Below are positions 6,750-12,177 of a stretch of 12,177 bases of DNA, in pieces. Numbering within the stretch: position 1 is the first letter of the stretch; every line of letters begins with the position of its first letter. Source of the stretch: Alphaproteobacteria bacterium UBA7691 (GTDB lineage Bacteria > Pseudomonadota > Alphaproteobacteria > Ferrovibrionales > Ferrovibrionaceae); NCBI GenBank assembly GCA_002482765.1, contig DLGP01000152.1, forward strand, positions 4,988 to 17,164, in the 5' to 3' direction. Made by a program: the position numbers and the translations under genes. A model generated the notes under the pieces. It did not search any database and was not told where the DNA came from. It saw nothing but the letters and a program-made list of their open reading frames with translations.

Positions 6750-7178
6750 ATGAAGATCACCAGCTATTATCCCGTCATCTGCACCGCCGATGTGGCCGGC
6801 AGCCAGGCATTCTATCAGCGCCATTTTGATTTCGCGCCAGCCTTCGTGGCGGATTGGTATGTGCATCTCACCGCGCGCGATGATGCCAATGTGCATCTGG
6901 CGCTGCTGGATTTTCGCCACAGCACCATCCCGGCAGGTTTCCGCCAGCCGATGCAGGGCGGCCTGCTGCTCAATTTTGAACTGGCCGATGTGGATGCGGC
7001 CTATGCCCGGGCGGTGGCCGAAGGGCTGGATATCCGGCTGGCCTTGCGCGACGAGCCGTTTGGCCAGCGCCATTTCATCCTGGCCGACCCGAATGGCGTG
7101 CTGATCGACGTGATCAAGCCGATCCCGCCGAGCGCCGAATTCGCCGCGCAATATGCGCCCGAGGCACTGCCAGTTTAA
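6750..7178 (+). CDS. VOC family (glyoxalase/bleomycin-resistance fold) protein
   Basis: A 142-residue single-polypeptide VOC protein built from two beta-alpha-beta-beta-beta halves. The first half contains YYPVICTADVAGSQAFYQRHFDF (6-28). The second contains LNFELADVDAAYARAVAEGLDI (74-95) and ends with RHFILADPNGVLIDVIKP (107-124), the family's 'f.l.DPdGn.ie' element. The ligands of glyoxalase I or dioxygenases (His in the first strand, Glu in the last) are not in place: the last strand has D120 where Glu is usual. It may be a binding or resistance protein, or use a different metal set. The strong site AAGGAG lies 7 nt before the ATG. It is divergent from a TetR regulator, which probably controls it. 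Its stop is separated from the convergent mrp stop by only 7 bp. Confidence 0.88.
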   Translation: MKITSYYPVICTADVAGSQAFYQRHFDFAPAFVADWYVHLTARDDANVHLALLDFRHSTIPAGFRQPMQGGLLLNFELADVDAAYARAVAEGLDIRLALRDEPFGQRHFILADPNGVLIDVIKPIPPSAEFAAQYAPEALPV

Positions 7179-7185
7179 GCTCGGA

Positions 7186-8343
7186 TTACTGGATGACGAT
7201 GCGCGGCCCGGCCTGGGCGCCGGCGCCGCGATCGATCTTGTCCAGCACCTTGGCGGCGATGGCGCCATAGGCCTTGGCCTCGGCGCTATCCGGCTGGCTC
7301 ATCACAATCGGCGTGCCGCCATCCGAAGTTTCACGGATCGCCATCACCAAGGGCAATTCGCCCAGGAAATCGCAGCCCAGTTCCGCCGCCGTGCGCTGCG
7401 CGCCGCCATGCGAGAAGATATCCGAGCGGTGGCCGCAATTCGGGCAGCAGAAAAAGCTCATATTCTCGATGATGCCGAAAACCGGCACATCAACGCGGCG
7501 GAACATGTTCAGCCCCTTGCGCGCATCCAGCAGGGCAATGTCCTGCGGCGTGGAGACAATCACCGCGCCGGCCAACGGCACGCGCTGCGCCATGGTAAGC
7601 TGGGCATCGCCGGTGCCGGGCGGCATATCCACCACCAGCACGTCCAATTCGCCCCAGGTCACGTCACGCAGCATCTGTTCCAGCGCGCTCATCACCATCG
7701 GGCCGCGCCAGATCATCGGCGTGTCTTCGGCCACCAGGAAACCCATCGACATGGCGGGAATGCCCCAGCCCAGCATCGGTTGCAGCTTTTTGCCATCGGG
7801 CGAATGCGGTTTACCGGTGATGCCCAGCATACGCGGCACCGAGGGGCCGTAGATATCGGCATCCAGCAGGCCAACCTTGCGGCCCTGGCGCGCCATGGCC
7901 AGGGCCAGGTTCACCGCCGTGGTGGATTTGCCCACGCCGCCCTTGCCCGAGGCCACGGCGATGATGGATTTGATCCCCGGCACGCCCGGGCGTTCACCCA
8001 CGCTGGCCTTGGCGGCCGGGGCATGGCTGTGATCATGGCCATGATCATGTTTGTGGTCATGACCGTGGTTGTGCTTGGGGGCCTGTTTGCCCTCGCTCTG
8101 GGCGGTCAGCACAACGGTGACGGATGTTACGCCGGGCAGGGCGGCAATGCGGGTTTCGCAGGCCTTGCGCAAAGGTTCCTTGCGCGGGCCGTCCTGTGGC
8201 GCCACTTCAAGCACAAAACCGACATTGCTGCCCTTGACCACCAGGCCGCCAACCATGCCGAGTTCGACCACATTCTTGCCACGATCAGCATCCATAACCT
8301 CACGCAGGGCATCCAGAACCTGCGTCTCAGTCACCCCGGTCAT
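7186..8343 (-). CDS. mrp: Iron-sulfur cluster carrier ATPase Mrp/ApbC (NBP35 family) with His-rich linker
   Basis: A cytosolic P-loop ATPase that carries and transfers 4Fe-4S clusters to apo-proteins. The 385 residues comprise a MIP18/DUF59 domain (about 5-80), a histidine-rich linker, and the ATPase domain from about 123. Deviant Walker A GKGGVGKS (133-140) is followed by LLDADIYGPS (159-168), VVDMPPGTGDAQ (237-248), STPQDIALLDARKG (264-277) and the cluster-binding cysteines of FFCCPNCG (297-304; C300 and C303 form CxxC). The linker has nine histidines alternating with Asp, Gly, Lys, Asn and Ser between residues 91 and 107. This is unusual for the family and suggests metal binding. ATG at 8343 is supported by GGGGA 8 nt upstream. 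The gene is divergent from hflK, a neighbourhood I associate with alphaproteobacteria. Function is firm; the role of the linker is inference. Confidence 0.95.
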   Translation of the reverse strand: MTGVTETQVLDALREVMDADRGKNVVELGMVGGLVVKGSNVGFVLEVAPQDGPRKEPLRKACETRIAALPGVTSVTVVLTAQSEGKQAPKHNHGHDHKHDHGHDHSHAPAAKASVGERPGVPGIKSIIAVASGKGGVGKSTTAVNLALAMARQGRKVGLLDADIYGPSVPRMLGITGKPHSPDGKKLQPMLGWGIPAMSMGFLVAEDTPMIWRGPMVMSALEQMLRDVTWGELDVLVVDMPPGTGDAQLTMAQRVPLAGAVIVSTPQDIALLDARKGLNMFRRVDVPVFGIIENMSFFCCPNCGHRSDIFSHGGAQRTAAELGCDFLGELPLVMAIRETSDGGTPIVMSQPDSAEAKAYGAIAAKVLDKIDRGAGAQAGPRIVIQ

Positions 8344-8445
8344 GCTTGAAATCCCCGTAATCGTTCCAATATTGTCGCAGGCGGCCAGAATTATGGGCTT
8401 AGGGCGGCCGCGTTGCCTCTTGCCCAGGTGATATATCGCGCCCTG

Positions 8446-8454
8446 TGATATAAA
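8446..8454 (+). promoter_or_regulatory. Candidate extended -10 element (TGATATAAA) for hflK-hflC-Do
   Basis: TG-A-TATAAA matches the extended -10 form (TGnTATAAT) and lies about 140 bp before the hflK start. No well-spaced -35 is visible, which extended -10 promoters can tolerate. It shares bases with the second GTGATATA copy. Confidence 0.35.
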
Positions 8455-8510
8455 GCGACCGGCAAGCGGGGGCAAACAGCCCAACAGGTAGGCCTAATCA
8501 ATAAAGCGGT

Positions 8511-8536
8511 GCGCCCGGCGGGGGGCGCCGCCCGCC
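8511..8536 (+). repeat. Two overlapping, mutually exclusive GC-rich inverted repeats in the hflK leader
   Basis: GCGCCC (8511-8516) can pair with GGGCGC (8523-8528), and GGCGGG (8517-8522) can pair with CCCGCC (8531-8536). The stems interleave, so an RNA could adopt only one of them easily. No T-tract follows, which argues against an intrinsic terminator. High G+C content makes chance pairing plausible. Confidence 0.4.
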
Positions 8537-8596
8537 AGTTCCCGGTTCGACATGCCGGATTTGGCGGTGCAACAATTGGACGCGGAAGGATTTGAG

Positions 8597-9736
8597 ATGC
8601 CCTGGAGCAATCAAGGTGGTGGCGGTGGTTGGCAAGGCGGCGGCGGCGGCGGCGGCCGTGGCCCCTGGGGCCAAGGCCCGCGTGGCGGGGGCCCAACGGG
8701 CGGCAATGGCGGCGGCGGTGGTCCGATTCCGCCCAATCTTGAGGATTTGCTGCGCAAGGGCCAGGACCGTATGCGCGACATGATGCCGGGCGGCAATGTT
8801 TCCGGCCGTGGCATCATTCTGCTGTTTCTTGCCGCTATCGCCGTGTGGATGGGCAGCGGCATCTATCGGGTGGATACAAACGAAGCCGGCGTGGTGCTGC
8901 GTTTCGGCCGTTTCGCCGATATCACCCAGCCCGGCCTGCGCTGGCATTGGCCCTGGCCGATTGAAACCGTGCAGACCCCGCGCGTCACCACCGTGAACCG
9001 CGAGGAAATTGGTTTCCGCACCGTGGGCGAAACCAACGTGCGCGCCGGCCAGAGCCGCGACGTGCCGGAAGAAAGCCTGATGCTGACCGGCGACGAGAAT
9101 ATCGTCGATATCGATTTCACCGTGCTGTGGCAGGTGAAAGACCCGCAGCTTTATCTGTTCAATGTTTCGGATGTGCCGCGCACCATCAAGCAGGTGGCGG
9201 AAAGTGCCGTGCGCGAAGTGGTGGGCAAGAATCCGATCCAGTTCACCCTCACCGAAGGCCGCACCAAGATCGCCGATGATACCCGCGTGCTGATGCAGAC
9301 CGTGCTGGATGGCTACAAGGCCGGCGTGACGATCAACCAGGTGGCGTTGCAGCGCACCGAGCCGCCGGCATCGGTGATCGATGCGTTCCGCGACGTGCAG
9401 GCCGCCCAGGCCGACCGCGAGCGCGCCCAGAACGAAGCCGAGGCTTTCCGCAATGACATCCTGCCGCGTGCACGCGGCGAGGTGCAGCGCATCCTGCAAC
9501 AGGCCGAAGCCTACAAGCAGGAAGTGATCGCCAATGCCCAGGGTGAAGCCGCCCGCTTCATCTCGGTTTATGACGAATACAAACAGGCCAAGGATGTGAC
9601 TGCCAAGCGCATGTATCTGGAAACCATGGAAACCATCCTGCGCGGCACCAACAAGGTGGTGATGGATCAGAATACCTCGGGTGGCCAGGGCGTGGTGCCT
9701 TATCTGCCGCTGCCCGAATTGCAGAAGAAGAAGTGA
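8597..9736 (+). CDS. hflK: FtsH protease activity modulator HflK
   Basis: An inner-membrane SPFH/prohibitin-type protein that assembles with HflC into a large cage around FtsH and modulates degradation of membrane proteins. The 379 residues comprise a Gly/Pro-rich cytoplasmic tail (1-46), one membrane segment GIILLFLAAIAVWMGSGIY (72-90), the band-7/SPFH domain starting at VDTNEAGVVLRFGRF (92-106), and a charged helical region (about 265-345). The helical region holds the family stretch RARGEVQRILQQAEAYKQEV (291-310). The conserved PYLPLPEL near the C-terminus is also present. ATG at 8597 is chosen because GGAAGGA ends 6 nt before it; an upstream in-frame start at 8552 would add 15 residues without such a site. 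hflC begins 11 bp after the stop, so the two subunits are co-translated. The long oligo-Gly tail is characteristic of proteobacterial HflK. Confidence 0.96.
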   Translation: MPWSNQGGGGGWQGGGGGGGRGPWGQGPRGGGPTGGNGGGGGPIPPNLEDLLRKGQDRMRDMMPGGNVSGRGIILLFLAAIAVWMGSGIYRVDTNEAGVVLRFGRFADITQPGLRWHWPWPIETVQTPRVTTVNREEIGFRTVGETNVRAGQSRDVPEESLMLTGDENIVDIDFTVLWQVKDPQLYLFNVSDVPRTIKQVAESAVREVVGKNPIQFTLTEGRTKIADDTRVLMQTVLDGYKAGVTINQVALQRTEPPASVIDAFRDVQAAQADRERAQNEAEAFRNDILPRARGEVQRILQQAEAYKQEVIANAQGEAARFISVYDEYKQAKDVTAKRMYLETMETILRGTNKVVMDQNTSGGQGVVPYLPLPELQKKK

Positions 9737-9747
9737 GGAGAGCCGTC

Positions 9748-10632
9748 ATGAATCGCACTTTCCTCCTTGCTCTCGGCATCCTTGTTGTGGTTGCCGGCTT
9801 CATCCTCAAGGGTTCACTTTTCACCGTGCATCAGGCGCAGCAGGCGCTGGTGGTGCAGTTTGGTGATCCGCGCCGTGTCATCACCGAGCCGGGCCTGAAC
9901 TTCAAGGTGCCGCTGGTGCAGGATGTGATCTATTTCGACAAGCGTATCCTCGGCCTGGATGCGCAGCCGGAAGAAATCCTCACCACGGATCGCCGGCGGC
10001 TGCTGGTAGACAGCTTCGTGCGCTATCGCATCGTTGATCCGTTGCTGTATTACCAGTCGGTGCGCACTGAAGCCCTGCTGCGCAACAACCTGGCGCCTTC
10101 GGTGGCCAATGCGCTGCGCGGTGCCTTCGGCAAGCTGGATGCCATTGCCATCGTTTCGGGTGATCGCCCGGCGGCGATGCTGGCGGTCAGCAATGTGCTG
10201 GATGCGGATGCGGCCCGGCTCGGCATCGATATCGTGGATGTGCGCATCAAGCGCGCCGATTTCCCCGATACGATCAGCCAGGCGATTTTCCGCCGTATGC
10301 AGACGGAACGTGAGCGCGAGGCCAAGGAACAGCGCGCCACCGGCTTCGAATTGGGCGAGAAAATCCGCGCCGATGCCGAACGCCAGCGCACCGTGCTGTT
10401 GGCCGATGCGCGCAAGCAATCGGAAATCCTGCGCGGTGAAGGCGATGCCAGCCGCACCAAGATTTTCGCCCAGGCTGCCAACCAGGATCCCGAATTCTAT
10501 GCCTTCTATCGTTCGTTGCAGGCCTATTCCAAGGCCTTGCAGCAGGCCGATACCACGATGATTTTATCATCGAATTCGGAATTCTTCCGCTACTTTACCG
10601 AAAGTCCCGGGGCGGCGGCGCCGAAGCGCTGA
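9748..10632 (+). CDS. hflC: Protease modulator HflC
   Basis: Partner subunit of HflK in the FtsH-associated membrane complex. The 294 residues begin with a signal-anchor MNRTFLLALGILVVVAGFIL (1-20), followed by the SPFH domain: FTVHQAQQALVVQFGDPRRV (25-44), EPGLNFKVPLVQDVIYFDKR (47-66) and LTTDRRRLLVDSFVRYRI (78-95). A coiled-coil-like region runs from MQTERERE to ILRGEGDA (184-234). The C-terminal signature LSSNSEFFRYF (273-283) is the HflC hallmark. The ATG at 9748 has GAGGAGAG about 6 nt upstream. An earlier GTG at 9733 overlaps the hflK stop but would break the tight signal-anchor arrangement. A Do-family protease gene follows 30 bp later with its own strong ribosome site, so transcription probably continues into it. 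Confidence 0.96.
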   Translation: MNRTFLLALGILVVVAGFILKGSLFTVHQAQQALVVQFGDPRRVITEPGLNFKVPLVQDVIYFDKRILGLDAQPEEILTTDRRRLLVDSFVRYRIVDPLLYYQSVRTEALLRNNLAPSVANALRGAFGKLDAIAIVSGDRPAAMLAVSNVLDADAARLGIDIVDVRIKRADFPDTISQAIFRRMQTEREREAKEQRATGFELGEKIRADAERQRTVLLADARKQSEILRGEGDASRTKIFAQAANQDPEFYAFYRSLQAYSKALQQADTTMILSSNSEFFRYFTESPGAAAPKR

Positions 10633-10662
10633 GCCTGTCGCCCGGGTAACAAGGAGTAGACC

Positions 10663-12177
10663 ATGGCAATCATGCCGTCGATCACGGGTCCCTCACTCAG
10701 GGGCCTGGCTGTGGCCGGAATACTGGCTGCCCAGCTTGTGCTGGGCAGTCTGACACCGGCCCAGGCGCGGGCACCGGAAGGCGACTTTGCCGATCTGGCC
10801 GAGCAGTTGCTGCCTTCGGTGGTGAATATCTCCACCACCCAGACAGTGAAGAACCGCCCGGGCGCCGGCACCTTGCCGGAAGGCATGCCGCAATTCCCGC
10901 CCGGCTCGCCGTTTGAGGAATTCTTCAAGGATTTCTTTGACCGGCAGCAGCGTGGCGGCGGCGGCGGCGGCAACCGGCCGCCGCGTCAGGTTTCGTCGCT
11001 CGGCTCCGGCTTCATCGTCGATGCGCGCGGCTATGTGGTCACCAATAACCACGTCATCGCCGATGCCGACGAGGTGCGCGTCATCCTGCATGACAATACC
11101 GAACTGGCAGCCAAGATCATCGGCCGCGATCCGGAAGTTGATCTGGCCGTGCTCAAGGTGGAACCGAAGCAGCCGCTCAAGCCGATCAACTGGGGCGACT
11201 CGGCCAAGGCGCGGGTTGGTGAATGGGTGCTGGCCATCGGCAATCCGCTCGGCCTCGGCGGCACCGTCACCGCCGGCATCATCTCGGCGCGTGGCCGCGA
11301 TATCGGTGCCGGCCGTTATGACGATTTCATCCAGACCGATGCCTCGATCAACAAGGGCAATTCAGGCGGCCCGCTGTTCAACAAGGCCGGCGAGGTGATT
11401 GGCATCAACACCGCGATCTTCTCGCAATCCGGCGGCTCGATCGGCATCGGCTTTTCGGTGCCGTCGGCGATGGCGCGGCCGGTGGTGCAGCAATTGATCG
11501 AATTCGGCCGCACCAAGCGCGGCTGGCTCGGCGTGCAGATCCAGTCGGTCACCGACGAGATGGTGGAAGAACTGGGGCTCGACAAGGCGCGTGGCGCCCT
11601 GGTGGCCAAGGTGGTGCCGGGTGGCCCGGCCGAGAAAGCCGGCATTCAGGGCGGCGACGTGATCGTGTCGTTTGACAGCAAGCCGATCTCGTCGACCAAT
11701 TCGCTCACCCGCACCGTGGCCGAAACCAATGTTGGCAAGGCGGTGCCGGTGGATGTGTTGCGCAAGGGCAAAAAAGTCACCCTGCGCGCCACGCTCGGCG
11801 AATTGGAACAGGCCATGGCCTCGGCTGAGGCGCCGCCGGCCAAGGGCGCCGATCCCAAGCCCAGGGCCAGCCGTGGCGAAACCAATCTGCCCGATCTCGG
11901 CGTGAAGATCGCGCCGCTGAATGCCGAATTGCGCAAGCGGTTTGACATCAAGGACGATGTGCGCGGCGTGGTGGTGGTGGATGTGGAGGCCGAAGGTCCG
12001 GCAGCAAAACGTGATGTGCGCGCCGGCGACGTGATTGTCGAAGTCTCGCAATCCGAGGTGCGCAACCCCGAGGATGCCGCCGAAATGCTCAAGGCGTTGC
12101 GCGATTCCAAGCGCAAGGTGGCCTTGCTGCAAATCCTGCGTAATGGCGAACCTCGCTTCGTGCCGGTGCCGCTCAAA
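10663..12177 (+). CDS. degP: Do/HtrA family periplasmic serine endoprotease (3' end cut by window)
   Basis: ATP-independent envelope protease/chaperone that handles misfolded periplasmic proteins. The frame is open for 505 codons to the last base, and VPVPLK is close to where relatives end, so little is missing. A signal peptide is visible: a short N-region, hydrophobic core LAVAGILAAQLVLG (15-28) and a probable cleavage near AQARA (33-37). The trypsin-like domain carries the full triad: H130 in TNNHVI, D160 in EVDLAVLK, and S234 in GNSGGPL (232-238). PDZ1 spans roughly 280-385, starting from GWLGVQIQ. A Pro/Ala linker (about 394-412) separates it from PDZ2 (about 415 onwards, DLGVKIAPLN). 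A Gly6 run (98-103) lies in the LA-loop. ATG at 10663 has AAGGAG 6 nt upstream. DegP and DegQ cannot be told apart from sequence alone, and the symbol is tentative. Confidence 0.95.
   Translation, partial: MAIMPSITGPSLRGLAVAGILAAQLVLGSLTPAQARAPEGDFADLAEQLLPSVVNISTTQTVKNRPGAGTLPEGMPQFPPGSPFEEFFKDFFDRQQRGGGGGGNRPPRQVSSLGSGFIVDARGYVVTNNHVIADADEVRVILHDNTELAAKIIGRDPEVDLAVLKVEPKQPLKPINWGDSAKARVGEWVLAIGNPLGLGGTVTAGIISARGRDIGAGRYDDFIQTDASINKGNSGGPLFNKAGEVIGINTAIFSQSGGSIGIGFSVPSAMARPVVQQLIEFGRTKRGWLGVQIQSVTDEMVEELGLDKARGALVAKVVPGGPAEKAGIQGGDVIVSFDSKPISSTNSLTRTVAETNVGKAVPVDVLRKGKKVTLRATLGELEQAMASAEAPPAKGADPKPRASRGETNLPDLGVKIAPLNAELRKRFDIKDDVRGVVVVDVEAEGPAAKRDVRAGDVIVEVSQSEVRNPEDAAEMLKALRDSKRKVALLQILRNGEPRFVPVPLK

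Larger units (their letters stand above)
8344..8596. promoter_or_regulatory. Divergent control region between mrp and hflK
   Basis: This 253 bp gap, the longest in the window, holds no convincing gene. It contains a direct repeat GTGATATA (8428-8435 and 8445-8452, 17 bp apart), the second copy inside an extended -10 candidate, and a GC-rich inverted-repeat cluster (8511-8536). CATAAT on the minus strand (8395-8390) is a possible -10 for mrp without a good -35. Confidence 0.5.

Noticed and set aside
7179..7185. Terminator between the convergent VOC and mrp genes.
   Set aside because: Only 7 bp separate the stops, and no hairpin with a T-tract is visible around them.
7153..8349. Long open frame (about 398 codons) on the plus strand opposite mrp, including a stretch at about 8024-8106 that looks like a membrane helix.
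   Set aside because: It is the antisense of a fully motif-bearing Mrp. The hydrophobic Met/Ile/Val run is simply the complement of the His/Asp linker, the rest is His/Arg/Gly-rich as expected of antisense in GC-rich DNA, and it overlaps the VOC gene end.
8498..9499. Open frame on the minus strand opposite hflK.
   Set aside because: Its N-terminal part is His/Gln-rich and its C-terminal part is the complement of the oligo-Gly coding region. There is no domain, and hflK is certain.

Overview
The window is a piece of a high-GC bacterial chromosome, most likely from an alphaproteobacterium of the Rhodospirillales type. One 60-base line in the dgoK gene counts 43/60 G+C. The main clues are the order mrp / hflK-hflC / Do-family protease, an NDUFAF5-like methyltransferase of the kind alphaproteobacteria share with mitochondria, and strong Shine-Dalgarno sites with occasional TTG starts. 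This placement is inferred from gene content; no 16S or other marker is present.

Left part (1-2169): the 3' end of a MalK/UgpC-type sugar ABC transporter ATPase, then dgoK and dgoA. All three lie on the plus strand with 7 bp or less between them (dgoK and dgoA share ATGA). Together they import a sugar or sugar acid and complete De Ley-Doudoroff galactonate breakdown: KDGal is phosphorylated to KDPGal, which is cleaved to pyruvate and glyceraldehyde 3-phosphate. Next (2170-3154) comes a clearly AT-richer stretch carrying one DUF2971 gene, which looks horizontally acquired.

Middle part (3155-6066): a patatin-like phospholipase on the minus strand starts back to back, 34 bp away, with an NDUFAF5-like methyltransferase whose SAM-binding motif is eroded. 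These are followed by a two-gene unit made of a 70-residue cold-shock-like protein and a circularly permuted NlpC/P60 cysteine hydrolase.

Next (6063-7178): a TetR repressor whose stop codon interlocks with that of the hydrolase, and a divergent VOC (glyoxalase-fold) gene. A perfect inverted repeat in the shared promoter is the likely TetR operator.

Right part (7186-12177): mrp/apbC (Fe-S cluster carrier) with a histidine-rich linker on the minus strand, a 253 bp divergent control region, then hflK, hflC and a Do/HtrA protease with closely spaced strong ribosome sites. The last three act at the inner membrane and in the periplasm in protein quality control: HflKC surrounds FtsH, and Do degrades or chaperones misfolded envelope proteins. 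The protease gene runs off the right edge, probably just short of its stop. I saw no tRNA, rRNA, insertion sequence, CRISPR array or convincing intrinsic terminator, and no gene-free stretch longer than 300 bp. No complete new system is evident; the most novel-looking pieces are the DUF2971 gene, the small-protein/hydrolase pair, the eroded methyltransferase and the TetR-VOC switch.
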